NCBI GenBank assembly: GCA_012269745.1
Contig: JAAXJR010000026.1
Coordinates: 11,067 to 64,423, forward strand
DNA length: 53,357 nucleotides
Reading direction: 5' to 3'
Source: Flavobacteriales bacterium
Lineage (GTDB): Bacteria; Bacteroidota; Bacteroidia; Flavobacteriales; Schleiferiaceae
Shown: piece after piece, positions 42,126-51,274 of the stretch
Layout of the letters: every line of letters starts with the position of its first letter
Numbering within the stretch: the first letter of the stretch is position 1
Notes under the pieces: model-generated
Told to the model about the DNA's origin: nothing
Seen by the model: only the letters and a program-made list of their open reading frames with translations
Databases searched by the model: none
Translations under genes and position numbers: made by a program

Positions 42126-44300
42126 TTATTTACGACGCTTCTTGCGCTTTTTCTTGCCTTTTACAATAGTCATCTCATCAATGAGGTGGGTGGCACCAGC
42201 ATACTTGTCGATGATGAATAAGGTGTAACGAATATCTACTGAGATGGTTCGTTGGAGCTGGTCTTCAAAGAAGATATCTCCCGACATTGCTTCCCAGTTA
42301 CCGTCAAATGCAGTACCGATAAGCTCACCGTCACCGTTGATTACTGGAGAACCTGAATTACCACCAGTGATATCATTATTCGAAATGAAGTTCACGATTA
42401 GATCGCCATTCTCATCAGCGTACTGACCGTAATCTTTAGCATTGTACAACTCCTTTAAGCGAGCTGGAACGATAAACTCGTCGTTCGTTGGGTCTTCCTT
42501 CTGCATCACACCATCTAACGTTGTTACGTAATCATAGTGTACCGCATCTTGTGGGTCATAAGAACCGACAACACCCCAAGTCATGCGCAACGTAGAGTTC
42601 GCATCTGGAGCGAATACTTTCTCTGGCATTGCTTGACGAAGACCGTCAGTGAAAAGGCGGTAGCCTTTCTCCATTTTTTCTGTTACTTCAGCATTGCCAC
42701 CTTGGGCAGCGAAGTAGGCGTTGATGAACGAAGAAGCCACTTGGCCACCCTTGTCTTCACCAAGAGCATCGAAATCCATAGTTTCCAACCAGGCCTCTAG
42801 CGCTTCTTTAGAAGCATAGATACTGTTGTCATACACATCATTTACAAGAACACTTACATCACCGTTCATGCTATCACGAACTTCTGTAAAGATGCTTGGC
42901 TGCTGGTCTGCAGGAACGTTTTCCATCCACATGCCCCATAGAGCTGTAGCTAGCTTACGGTCTACATCCGCTTGGTACTCGCTAAAGTGATCTGCAGCAT
43001 ACTCAAGTACAGCCTGCTTATCTTCTTCCAATTCTTCTGAGCTTTCCAAAGCACCTAGCATTCTGTTCAATCTGAAAGCATACAACGGCAACGAAGCACC
43101 GCGGATACCGCCTTCCATCAAATATACCTGACCTTTAACAGTAGCATCAGTAGCAGCATATGCTTCATCCAATAGATCCAATGCACCGGCATAATCGGCA
43201 CGGCTCTCGTCTGCATTTGCCCAAGCGAGGTACGTGGCTTCAATAGCCTCTTTTTTCGCTTTCACGCGATTTTTCTTCAACTGCTCAGTCTGACCGATAA
43301 AGTACTTCCAGTAGTTAGCGGTAGATGCATAGTTTGAAGCTAATGCGATACGCACTGCATCATCAGCGTCCATGGCCTCTTTCATGATGGCCAATTTCTG
43401 CTCACGAATCTCAACCACCGTTGGGTTGTATAGGTTGATCGCTTGCTCGATACCTGTTGAAGTCAAGAAGCGGTCTGTAGAACCTGGGAAGCCAAACACC
43501 ATAGAGAAGTCGCCTTCCTGAACACCGTTCAAACTTACCGGCAAGTGGTGCTTTGGTGTTAACGGCACGTTATCGGCGCTAACATCAGCAGGGTTTCCTT
43601 CAGCATCAGCGTAGATGCGGAACATAGAGAAATCACCCGTGTGACGTGGCCACATCCAGTTATCAGTATCGCCACCGTATTTACCAACGCTGCTTGGCGG
43701 AGCACCCACCAAACGAACGTCTTTGTAAGTATTGAACACGAACAAGTAGTATTCGTTGTTGTGGAAGAAGCTACGAACGTAAGCATTGTGCTTCGTGCCC
43801 TCAGTTGCTTCCTTAGCAAGTGCATCACCTACTTCTCTCGCCTTAGCTGCACGTTGCGCCTCGGTCATATCGTCGGTCAATTCTGCCATTACCTTATCGG
43901 TAACATCTTCCATACGTACAAGGATAGCAGCAGTAAGACCTGGATTCTTGCGCTCCTCGTCGCGAGTCATCGCCCAGAATCCATCAGTTAGATAATCATT
44001 TTCTACTGTTGAATGTGAACGGATGGCATCGTAACCACAGTGGTGGTTTGTAAGCATCAACCCTTGATCGGAGATGATCTCACCAGTACAAAATCCGCCC
44101 AAAGAAACAATCGCGTCTTTGATCGATGCGTTGTTGATGTCGTACAATTCTTCTGCGGTTAGGTTCAGACCGTTGGCCTGCATGTCGGCCATGTTCAAAC
44201 GCTTGATGAGCATTGGCAACCACATTCCTTCGTGCGCCGAAGAAACAGTCGTGCTCAACACTAACGATAGCGTCAAAAAGCCAGCAATAAATCTTTTCAT
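42126..44300 (-). CDS. S46-family dipeptidyl peptidase, DPP7-like
   Basis: A 724-residue exported serine peptidase with a signal peptide ending TVSSA. The catalytic His is in LTNHHCGY (residues 86-87), the Asp region in GGDTDNWMWPRHTGDF, and the nucleophile is S649 in GGNSGSPV. Eighteen residues after the Ser lies G667, in FDGNWE. In DPP11 this place is Arg and selects acidic residues, while in DPP7 it is Gly and selects hydrophobic residues at P1; this protein is therefore predicted to be DPP7-like. The C-terminus is an odd polybasic tail (KGKKKRKKRRK). Its promoter abuts the odhB terminator. Confidence 0.93.
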   Translation of the reverse strand: MKRFIAGFLTLSLVLSTTVSSAHEGMWLPMLIKRLNMADMQANGLNLTAEELYDINNASIKDAIVSLGGFCTGEIISDQGLMLTNHHCGYDAIRSHSTVENDYLTDGFWAMTRDEERKNPGLTAAILVRMEDVTDKVMAELTDDMTEAQRAAKAREVGDALAKEATEGTKHNAYVRSFFHNNEYYLFVFNTYKDVRLVGAPPSSVGKYGGDTDNWMWPRHTGDFSMFRIYADAEGNPADVSADNVPLTPKHHLPVSLNGVQEGDFSMVFGFPGSTDRFLTSTGIEQAINLYNPTVVEIREQKLAIMKEAMDADDAVRIALASNYASTANYWKYFIGQTEQLKKNRVKAKKEAIEATYLAWANADESRADYAGALDLLDEAYAATDATVKGQVYLMEGGIRGASLPLYAFRLNRMLGALESSEELEEDKQAVLEYAADHFSEYQADVDRKLATALWGMWMENVPADQQPSIFTEVRDSMNGDVSVLVNDVYDNSIYASKEALEAWLETMDFDALGEDKGGQVASSFINAYFAAQGGNAEVTEKMEKGYRLFTDGLRQAMPEKVFAPDANSTLRMTWGVVGSYDPQDAVHYDYVTTLDGVMQKEDPTNDEFIVPARLKELYNAKDYGQYADENGDLIVNFISNNDITGGNSGSPVINGDGELIGTAFDGNWEAMSGDIFFEDQLQRTISVDIRYTLFIIDKYAGATHLIDEMTIVKGKKKRKKRRK

Positions 44301-44324
44301 GCTTGATTGTTTGGATTAGTTCAA

Positions 44325-44358
44325 TAAAAAAGAGCCCTGCCTTAATCGACAGAGCTCT
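44325..44358 (-). terminator. Terminator of sucA-odhB
   Basis: On the minus strand AGAGCTCTG (44358-44350) pairs with CAGGGCTCT (44339-44331) with one mismatch, around a 10-base loop, followed by six T. It lies 25 bases after the odhB stop. Confidence 0.8.
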
Positions 44359-44366
44359 CAAATATA
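44359..44366 (-). promoter_or_regulatory. Promoter -7 element of the S46 peptidase gene
   Basis: The minus strand reads TATATTTG, a full match to TAnnTTTG. It directly touches the first stem arm of the odhB terminator, so transcription from it would begin inside that arm. Confidence 0.6.
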
Positions 44367-44382
44367 CGTTATTCGTGTCCAA

Positions 44383-45585
44383 TTATAGGCCCAAAGCCTT
44401 GCGAGCATTGCCGCCCATCAAGATTTCTTCAGGGTTTTCTAGTGCCTCTTTAATGGCTACTAACGTCCCAACACTTTCACGTCCGTCAATCACGCGGTGA
44501 TCGTAGCTCAGTGCTACATACATCATTGGACGAATCACTACTTGACCATCTACCGCTACTGGGCGTTGGATAATGTTGTGCATTCCAAGGATAGCACTTT
44601 GTGGAGGATTGATAATAGGCGTAGATAGCATTGAACCAAATACTCCACCGTTGGTGATGGTGAAGGTACCGCCGGTCATTTCATCTAGAGTGATTTTACC
44701 ATCGCGAACCTTCGTTGCCAAACGGCCAATCTCTTTCTCAACACCAGCAAAGCTCATGTTCTCAGCATTTCTCAGCACCGGCACCATAAGTCCCTTAGGA
44801 CCACTTACGGCAATACTTACATCAACGTAATCGAAGCTTATCATTTGGTCGCCATCGATCATACTGTTCGTCGCAGGATACATCTGAAGTGCACGTGTAG
44901 ACGCTAATGTGAAGAAACTCATGAATCCAAGTTTCACACCGTGCTTCTCGTAGAACTCATCTTTGTATTGGTTGCGCAAATCGAAAATCGGCTTCATATC
45001 TACCTCGTTAAAGGTGGTCAACATTGCCGTTTCGTTCTTAACGCTTACCAAGCGGCTCGCCAATTTGCGGCGAAGGCTACTCATTTTCTTGCCTGTAGAA
45101 GTACGCTCACCATTTCCTGCAGAACCCATAGAAGCCACAGCCTCAATAACGTCTGCCTTGGTTATACGACCGTCTTTGCCGGTGCCTTTGCTCACCTTCG
45201 CTCCTGTTTCGGCCATCATCTTCTTCGCTGCAGGACTTGCAGTACCTGTGGCATACGTGTCGGCTTTCGACGCTGCCGGGGCTGCTTTTTCAGCTACTGG
45301 CTCTGGGTTCGGAGCTGCTGCCGCTGGGGCTGCTGCACCTTCAGGACGTGCTGCTGCAGTGTCGATCAAACAAACAACTTGACCTACTTCTACAACATCA
45401 CCTTCCTCGGCTTTCAAGGTGATAATACCCGCTTCCTCTGCTGGTAATTCTAAAGTTGCCTTATCAGAATCTACCTCTGCGATAGCCTGATCCTTTTCTA
45501 CATAATCACCGTCGCTAACCAACCATGTTGCAATCTCAACTTCTGTAATCGATTCGCCCGGTGAAGGCACTTTCATTTCTAACAT
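44383..45585 (-). CDS. odhB: 2-oxoglutarate dehydrogenase E2 (dihydrolipoyl succinyltransferase)
   Basis: A 400-residue E2 subunit. The lipoyl domain (residues 1-75) carries the lipoylated K42 in [11 protein letters not shown]; an Ala/Pro-rich linker follows; the small E1/E3-binding domain is at about 110-150 ([20 protein letters not shown]); and the catalytic domain ends with [12 protein letters not shown], which holds the active-site His and Asp. It transfers succinyl groups to CoA in the citric acid cycle. It follows sucA by 11 bases, so the two form one operon; E3 is not in the window. Confidence 0.96.
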   Translation of the reverse strand: MLEMKVPSPGESITEVEIATWLVSDGDYVEKDQAIAEVDSDKATLELPAEEAGIITLKAEEGDVVEVGQVVCLIDTAAARPEGAAAPAAAAPNPEPVAEKAAPAASKADTYATGTASPAAKKMMAETGAKVSKGTGKDGRITKADVIEAVASMGSAGNGERTSTGKKMSSLRRKLASRLVSVKNETAMLTTFNEVDMKPIFDLRNQYKDEFYEKHGVKLGFMSFFTLASTRALQMYPATNSMIDGDQMISFDYVDVSIAVSGPKGLMVPVLRNAENMSFAGVEKEIGRLATKVRDGKITLDEMTGGTFTITNGGVFGSMLSTPIINPPQSAILGMHNIIQRPVAVDGQVVIRPMMYVALSYDHRVIDGRESVGTLVAIKEALENPEEILMGGNARKALGL

Positions 45586-45596
45586 ATCTCTAAAAC

Positions 45597-48326
45597 TTAG
45601 ATACTAAATACTCTTTCAATTGTTTCACGTTGACGCTGGTGAGCAATCTTGCTCGAACCACTGGCTGTTGATGCACTTGGCGCTGGGCTTACCAACGTCA
45701 ATTTTTGATGCATCTGCCACAGCATATACGTCCATGCGCCCATGTTTGCGGGTTCTTCCTGTGCCCAAATGTGCAATTCTGCATTCGGGTATTTTGCAAC
45801 CTCCTGCTTGATTGCTAGATCGTCCAATGGATATAATTGTTCAATTCTAATCAACGCTACATGATCTGCTTTCTGTGCTTCACGCTCTTCGAGCAATTCG
45901 TAGTAGAGTTTCCCTGAACAGAACACCACCTTAGTTACTTTGTCTGCTGCTACCTCATTATCTGGGATGATAGGCTGGAACGACCCTTGTGCGAGGTCCT
46001 CCATAGTGCTCTTCACACGTGGGTGGCGCAACAAACTCTTTGGCGACATTACCACCAATGGGCGGCGGAAATGGCGCTTTTGTTGACGACGCAATAGGTG
46101 GAACAGGTTTGCAGGTGTAGTACAGTTAGCCACCGTCATATTCTCCTGCGCACAAAGCTGCAAGAAACGCTCTAGGCGTGCTGAACTGTGCTCTGCACCC
46201 TGACCTTCATAACCGTGTGGCAGTAGTAGAACCAATCCGTTCTGAACCTTCCACTTGTCTTCAGCAGCACTGAGGAACTGGTCAATCATGATCTGTGCAC
46301 CGTTGGCAAAATCTCCGAACTGTGCTTCCCAGATGGTTAAGGTCTCCGGTGAAGTCATGGCATATCCATAATCGAAGCCCATAACCGCGTATTCACTCAA
46401 AAGTGAGTTGTAAATGGCGAATCGGCCTTCTTTACCCGGATATTCATTCAAAAGGCTTACCTCTTCCTCACTATCCTCCACCTTGAGAATCGCGTGGCGG
46501 TGCGAGAAAGTACCGCGCTCCACATCCTCTCCTGAGATACGAATGTTGAAATCTTCGGCGAGCAATGATCCGTAGGCGAGAAGCTCGGCCATACCCCAAT
46601 CGAGGCTGTTGCGCTCTTCGCTTACTTGATCTGCGCGATCTTTCATCAGACGCTCTGTTTTGCGCAAGAATTTCTTGCCATCAGGAAGCGTCGTGATGTA
46701 TTTCGCAATGTCGCGAAGTTTATCAAGGTCAAAGGATGTATCTACTGGTTGCAACATCTCACCCGGTTCAGCAGGCGGGTAGTTGGTCCATTCATCGTTC
46801 ATAAAAGGAACAATGACGTTGCGCTCAATTTTTTTAGACTCGTCAAAGTCCACTTCAAGCATGGCTTTGAATTCAGCCTGCATCTCTTTTACCATGGCCT
46901 CATTAGCTACACCCTCTGCAAGCAGCTTTTTCGCGTAGATCTCACGCGGATTTGGGTGTTTTGAGATGGCCTTGTAAAGAATTGGCTGTGTAAAACGAGG
47001 CTCATCCCCTTCGTTGTGACCGTACTTGCGGTAACACAACAAATCAATGAAGATGTCTCTGTTAAAACGCTGGCGGTACTCAATGGCCAAACGCATTGCG
47101 TGCACCAAAGCCTCAGGATCATCACCGTTTACGTGCAGCACTGGTGCAAGGATCACCTTGGCAACATCAGTACAGTAGGTCGATGAACGAGCGTCTTTAT
47201 AGTTCGTTGTAAATCCAACCTGGTTGTTAATCACGATGTGCAAAGTACCTCCTGTTTGGTACCCGTCTAAGCGTTCCATTTGAACGGTCTCGTAGACCAC
47301 ACCTTGTGCTGCAATGGCCGCATCACCGTGAATGAGGATTGGAAGCACCTTGGTATTGTCGTGATTGTAATCGCTATTAATTTTCGCTCTTGCAATTCCT
47401 TCTACCACTGGATCTACAGCCTCAAGGTGAGACGGGTTTGGTGCGATATTCATCTTCACCTGCTTACCGTCAGAGGTCGTATGGAATGTGGTATGACCGA
47501 GGTGGTATTTCACATCACCATCGATGGTGATATCGTCGAATGCCTTGCCTTCAAATTCAGAGAAGATCTGCTTACGAGGCTTACCAAAAATATTGGTCAA
47601 CACATTCAAACGACCACGGTGAGCCATTCCAAGAACGAATTCTTCAACCCCGTGACGCGCACCGTGATTCACAGCTTCGTCCAGACCTGGGATGAGTGAT
47701 TCCGCTCCTTCGATAGAGAAGCGTTTCTGCCCTACGAACTTTGTATTCAAGAAGGCTTCAAAGCTTACCGCTTGGTTGAGCTTGTGAAGAATCTGCTTCT
47801 TCTCCTCTACAGAAAGTACCGGCTGGTTGTCGTTTTGATGAATCCAATGCTTGATCCAAGTTCTACGTTCCGGATCACGAATGTAGTTGTACTCAACACC
47901 TGTACTCTGGCAATAAATAGCCTCAAGGTGTTCTACAATCTTGCGAAGCGTACGAGGACCGCTTGCCCCTAATTCAGTGGCCGCGTTAAATTCAGTATCA
48001 AGATCATCTTTCGACAATCCAAAGTTTTCGATGTCAAGTGAAGGACGGTACTCACGACGTTCACGAACCGGATTGGTCTTAGTGAAAAGGTGGCCTCTAG
48101 AGCGGTAACCTTGAATGAGGTTGAGAACGTGAAATTCTTTGATTACCTCTTCAGGAACACCCGCACCTTCTAGATCATCTTCTGAATACACCTCACGAGC
48201 GAAGTCGTACCCTTGGAAAAAGGCCCTCCAGCTCGGCTCAGTATTGTCCGGATTTCTCAGGTAACGCTGGTACTGCTCGTCAATAAACTCCGCATGTACG
48301 CTACCTAAAAATGAAAATCTATCCAT
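45597..48326 (-). CDS. sucA: 2-oxoglutarate dehydrogenase E1
   Basis: A 909-residue thiamine-diphosphate enzyme that decarboxylates 2-oxoglutarate and loads the succinyl group on the lipoyl arm of E2. The N-terminus [20 protein letters not shown] is the E2-interacting segment; [36 protein letters not shown] and [13 protein letters not shown] belong to the substrate and cofactor sites. The C-terminal [10 protein letters not shown] is intact. Length is normal. It is preceded by a clear -7 promoter box and followed by odhB. Confidence 0.97.
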   Translation of the reverse strand: MDRFSFLGSVHAEFIDEQYQRYLRNPDNTEPSWRAFFQGYDFAREVYSEDDLEGAGVPEEVIKEFHVLNLIQGYRSRGHLFTKTNPVRERREYRPSLDIENFGLSKDDLDTEFNAATELGASGPRTLRKIVEHLEAIYCQSTGVEYNYIRDPERRTWIKHWIHQNDNQPVLSVEEKKQILHKLNQAVSFEAFLNTKFVGQKRFSIEGAESLIPGLDEAVNHGARHGVEEFVLGMAHRGRLNVLTNIFGKPRKQIFSEFEGKAFDDITIDGDVKYHLGHTTFHTTSDGKQVKMNIAPNPSHLEAVDPVVEGIARAKINSDYNHDNTKVLPILIHGDAAIAAQGVVYETVQMERLDGYQTGGTLHIVINNQVGFTTNYKDARSSTYCTDVAKVILAPVLHVNGDDPEALVHAMRLAIEYRQRFNRDIFIDLLCYRKYGHNEGDEPRFTQPILYKAISKHPNPREIYAKKLLAEGVANEAMVKEMQAEFKAMLEVDFDESKKIERNVIVPFMNDEWTNYPPAEPGEMLQPVDTSFDLDKLRDIAKYITTLPDGKKFLRKTERLMKDRADQVSEERNSLDWGMAELLAYGSLLAEDFNIRISGEDVERGTFSHRHAILKVEDSEEEVSLLNEYPGKEGRFAIYNSLLSEYAVMGFDYGYAMTSPETLTIWEAQFGDFANGAQIMIDQFLSAAEDKWKVQNGLVLLLPHGYEGQGAEHSSARLERFLQLCAQENMTVANCTTPANLFHLLRRQQKRHFRRPLVVMSPKSLLRHPRVKSTMEDLAQGSFQPIIPDNEVAADKVTKVVFCSGKLYYELLEEREAQKADHVALIRIEQLYPLDDLAIKQEVAKYPNAELHIWAQEEPANMGAWTYMLWQMHQKLTLVSPAPSASTASGSSKIAHQRQRETIERVFSI

Positions 48327-48348
48327 TTCAGTGTGTTGGAAATTCTCT

Positions 48349-48356
48349 CAAAAGTA
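48349..48356 (-). promoter_or_regulatory. Promoter -7 element of sucA-odhB
   Basis: The minus strand reads TACTTTTG, a full match to TAnnTTTG, 23 bases before the sucA ATG. Confidence 0.75.
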
Positions 48357-48447
48357 CAACACAAAAGCCGGGGAATTATCCGTTAATCGCAATAATGATA
48401 TAGCTATTAACAATCTCGCCCAATTCTGTGCTTTTTGTACCAAAAAA

Positions 48448-48467
48448 AAGGCCCTCTCTAGGGCCTT
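48448..48467 (-). terminator. Terminator of the DUF2795 gene
   Basis: AAGGCCCT (48448-48455) pairs with AGGGCCTT (48460-48467) around a 4-base loop, with six further T following on the minus strand. It lies four bases after the stop codon. Confidence 0.85.
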
Positions 48468-48470
48468 CAC

Positions 48471-48695
48471 TTAATATTCTTCTTCGTTCCAAAGGAAATC
48501 TTCTTCGGACGGGTAATCCGGCCAAATTTCCTCGATGCTTTCGTAAGTCTCTTCTTCCTCTTCTTCGATAGCTTGAAGGTTTTCAACCACCTCTAGAGGT
48601 GCACCAGTACGAATTGCATAATCGATCAACTCGTCACGGGTTGCAGGCCATGGAGCATCACTCAAGTAAGAAGCTAATTCTAAAGTCCAGTACAT
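48471..48695 (-). CDS. DUF2795 family small acidic protein
   Basis: A 74-residue protein that begins MYWTLELASYLSDAPWPATR, followed by RTGAPLEVVENLQ and a strongly acidic tail (EEEEEETYESIEEIWPDYPS). The N-terminal 45 residues are the DUF2795 fold, a helical domain of unknown function widespread in bacteria; the acidic form is well conserved in flavobacteria. It has its own -33/-7 promoter and its own terminator, so it is expressed as a single-gene unit, which suggests a general cellular role. Confidence 0.9.
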   Translation of the reverse strand: MYWTLELASYLSDAPWPATRDELIDYAIRTGAPLEVVENLQAIEEEEEETYESIEEIWPDYPSEEDFLWNEEEY

Positions 48696-48730
48696 AATAT
48701 TATCGTATTAACTCGATTTGGTATTTCGTG

Positions 48731-48760
48731 CAAATGTAGTTGATTTGTTCACTTGCACAA
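48731..48760 (-). promoter_or_regulatory. Promoter of the DUF2795 gene
   Basis: The minus strand reads TTG, a 19-base spacer, then TACATTTG (48738-48731), a full match to TAnnTTTG, 36 bases before the ATG. Both boxes and their spacing agree with the Bacteroidota consensus. Confidence 0.75.
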
Positions 48761-48783
48761 CTTTTTTACAAAAATGTAACTTC

Positions 48784-49326
48784 CTAGTAGTTAGGAGTCC
48801 AAATATGCTCAGACACACCCTCAGTATGAAGGATGAATCTGGCTTGTACAAAGAAAAAATCCGAGAGTCGGTTTAAGAACACCGGAATCTCTTCCTTTAC
48901 TTCAACCTCATTAGCAAGTGCCACCACACGACGTTCTGCTCGACGCGTAATAGTTCGAGCCACCTGAGCCATGGACGAAGCCTTTGAACCGCTCGGCAAA
49001 ATAAAGTTTTTCAATTCAGGAAGTTGTTCGTTCCAAGAATCTATCTGACGCTCTAAAGATTCCACTAAAGAGGGATCCAATTTCGGCATAGGAAAAGAAG
49101 CCTCTCCCTCAAGTGCAAGGTAAGAACCCATGGAAAACAGCTCGCTTTGAATGCTTGTAAGTAGCGGAAAACAATTGGTCGGTGCTTCAGAAGCCAACAG
49201 ACCAAGCCATGAATTTAATTCATCCAAGGTACCATAGGCTTCAAGGCGCATATCTGCTTTGGAAACTCGCGTTCCTGTCAGCAAAGACGTTGTGCCTTGG
49301 TCCCCAGTTTTGGTATAGATTTTCAC
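48784..49326 (-). CDS. Cob(I)yrinic acid a,c-diamide adenosyltransferase, PduO type
   Basis: A 180-residue enzyme that transfers adenosyl from ATP to cob(I)alamin. The ATP-binding N-terminus KIYTKTGDQGTTSLLTGTRV, the segment FILPSGSKASSMAQVARTIT-RRAER and the C-terminal FLNRLSDFFFVQARF match PduO-type transferases. The usual Cys-Arg before RAER is Thr-Arg here, a mild change. The start is GTG and shares its G with the TAG stop of the PurF-like gene, so its translation is likely coupled to that gene. No cobalamin synthesis genes are near, which fits vitamin salvage. Confidence 0.92.
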   Translation of the reverse strand: MKIYTKTGDQGTTSLLTGTRVSKADMRLEAYGTLDELNSWLGLLASEAPTNCFPLLTSIQSELFSMGSYLALEGEASFPMPKLDPSLVESLERQIDSWNEQLPELKNFILPSGSKASSMAQVARTITRRAERRVVALANEVEVKEEIPVFLNRLSDFFFVQARFILHTEGVSEHIWTPNY

Positions 49327-51218
49327 TAGTATGCTCTCTCTTTTCTACCCTCAACGTAGAAAATAAAGCTCTTGTTCACCACTCGATTTCCTCCTGCCGT
49401 TGGGTAATTTCCTGTAAAGTACCAATCTCCTGGGTTATTCGGACAACTCAAGTGTAAATCTTCAATATCCTGATAAACGATGCTCACCTTGGCTTTCACA
49501 TCCGGAGGTGTTAAAAGCTCAGCAATTTTAGCACTGATTTCTTCCGCCGTAAACGGCTCGTAAATCTCCTTCACGTAGTTCTGAACCTCATCGTCTGGAA
49601 GGGTCTCTTGCGCCTTACATTTCTGATACACCTCATCAATGATGTATGATTTACCCTGTTCTTTGAGCAAGGCTACCGCGGCACGGAAAGCAATGAAATC
49701 CCCCATGCGAGCCATATCAATACCGTAACAATCCGGGTAACGAATCTGTGGTGCTGACGAAGCGATAACGATATGCTTTGGAGACAATCGGTCAAAGATT
49801 CTAAGAATACTCTGTTTCAAGGTTGTACCGCGAACGATACTATCATCAATGGCTACCAAATGATCCTCTGAAGTAACCGAACCGTGGGTAATGTCGTACA
49901 CATGGCTTACCAGCTCATCTCTTGAACTATCCTCAGTGATAAAGGTGCGAAGCTTCACATCCTTCCATGCCACTTTCTCTACGCGAGGGCGCTTTGAAAG
50001 CACTGCCTTTAGCTGATCATCACTCAAATTTCCGCCCTTAATAGCATCGTATTTCAACTGATTAAAGTGGTCCTCCATTCCCTTCACTACACCGTAAAAG
50101 CTTACTTCTGCAGTGTTTGGAATGAACGAGAAGACTGTGTTATCCACCTCGCCTTCTACCTTTTCGACCAATTTTGGAATCAATCGACGACCAAGCTCGA
50201 TACGCTCGTTATAGATGTCTCTATCGTTTCCACGAGAGAAGTAGATGCGCTCAAAAGAACAAGCTTTGTATTCTAACGGCTCCTTAATCTGATCAATGCT
50301 TACCTCACCATGATTCTTCACAATAATAGCAGCACCTGGAGGCAATTCATTGACCTCATCCGTCTTCAAGTTCATAGCCGTCTGGATCACCGGACGCTCT
50401 GAAGCCACTACAACAATCTCATCGTCGTAGTAATAGAAGGCTGGACGAACCCCAGCAGGGTCTCTCAAGACAAAAGAATCACCGTGGCCCATCATACCGG
50501 CCATGGCATATCCGCCGTCCCATTTCTTGGAAGCGCTCTTTAAGACACCCGCGACATCAAGACGCTTGGCAATCTCCGCAGTAGCTTCCTTCTTTGTGAA
50601 GCCCTCCTCCTTTAGTTCATAGTAGAGACGGTCGTTTTCTTCGTCCAAGAAGTGACCGATCTTCTCCATGATGGTCACTGTATCCGCTTTCTCCTTAGGA
50701 TGCTGGCCCAATTCAACCAACTCGCCAAAGAGCTCGTCTACATTGGTCATATTGAAGTTCCCCGCAACGATCAAATTTCTCGTTGGCCAGTTGTTCTGAC
50801 GCAGAAACGGGTGACAAGCTTCAATAGTGTTTCCTCCGTAGGTACCGTAACGCAAGTGACCTAAGAATACCTCACCCGTAAATGGCAAATTCTTCTTCAA
50901 CCACGGCACGTCCTTGAGGAGTTCAGGATTTCCCGCAACACCATCTGCGACGCGCTTTTGAACTTTTCCGAAAATATCGCCAATGGCGTTTGTATCTACA
51001 GAACGGTAACGCGAAATGTAGCGCGTACCCGGTTCCATATTCAGCTTCACATTCGCAAGACCTGCGCCGTCCTGACCACGGTTGCGCTGCTTCTCCATGA
51101 GGAGATACATCTTGTTCAGGCCGTAGAAAGCCGTTCCGTATTTCTCAACGTAATATTCTAGCGGTTTGCGAAGGCGAACGAATGCAAGACCACATTCGTG
51201 TTTGATAGCATCACTCAT
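49326..51218 (-). CDS. Long PurF-like amidophosphoribosyltransferase family protein
   Basis: A 630-residue protein with an N-terminal class II glutamine amidotransferase domain (nucleophile C9 in IKHECGLAF, so an 8-residue propeptide would have to be removed), the RNRGQDGAG and GHLRYGTYG segments, and a phosphoribosyltransferase domain with the PRPP motif AIDDSIVRGTT. Classic PurF is about 470-510 residues; this Bacteroidota form has inserts near 160-230 and a 90-residue C-terminal extension ending with a Cys-containing segment (LHLSCPNNPGDW). It may catalyse the first step of purine synthesis or act as a specialised paralogue. It has its own promoter and is coupled to the adenosyltransferase gene. 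Confidence 0.87.
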   Translation of the reverse strand: MSDAIKHECGLAFVRLRKPLEYYVEKYGTAFYGLNKMYLLMEKQRNRGQDGAGLANVKLNMEPGTRYISRYRSVDTNAIGDIFGKVQKRVADGVAGNPELLKDVPWLKKNLPFTGEVFLGHLRYGTYGGNTIEACHPFLRQNNWPTRNLIVAGNFNMTNVDELFGELVELGQHPKEKADTVTIMEKIGHFLDEENDRLYYELKEEGFTKKEATAEIAKRLDVAGVLKSASKKWDGGYAMAGMMGHGDSFVLRDPAGVRPAFYYYDDEIVVVASERPVIQTAMNLKTDEVNELPPGAAIIVKNHGEVSIDQIKEPLEYKACSFERIYFSRGNDRDIYNERIELGRRLIPKLVEKVEGEVDNTVFSFIPNTAEVSFYGVVKGMEDHFNQLKYDAIKGGNLSDDQLKAVLSKRPRVEKVAWKDVKLRTFITEDSSRDELVSHVYDITHGSVTSEDHLVAIDDSIVRGTTLKQSILRIFDRLSPKHIVIASSAPQIRYPDCYGIDMARMGDFIAFRAAVALLKEQGKSYIIDEVYQKCKAQETLPDDEVQNYVKEIYEPFTAEEISAKIAELLTPPDVKAKVSIVYQDIEDLHLSCPNNPGDWYFTGNYPTAGGNRVVNKSFIFYVEGRKERAY

Positions 51219-51237
51219 AGGAGAATTTCGTAAGCGC

Positions 51238-51268
51238 CAAATTTACCACAATTGGTGGGGCTGAACAA
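51238..51268 (-). promoter_or_regulatory. Promoter of the PurF-like gene
   Basis: The minus strand reads TTG, a 20-base spacer, then TAAATTTG (51245-51238), a full match to TAnnTTTG, 20 bases before the ATG at 51218. Confidence 0.75.
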
Positions 51269-51274
51269 GTGCTC

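Noticed and set aside
44941-45447. Open frame of 168 codons opposite odhB
   Set aside because: Its Cys- and Arg-rich translation is the shadow of the Ala-rich linker of E2; no start signal or family match.
48761-48783. Terminator after the adenosyltransferase gene (TTACA-AAAA-TGTAA)
   Set aside because: Only a 5-bp AT stem without a T run in the minus-strand direction.
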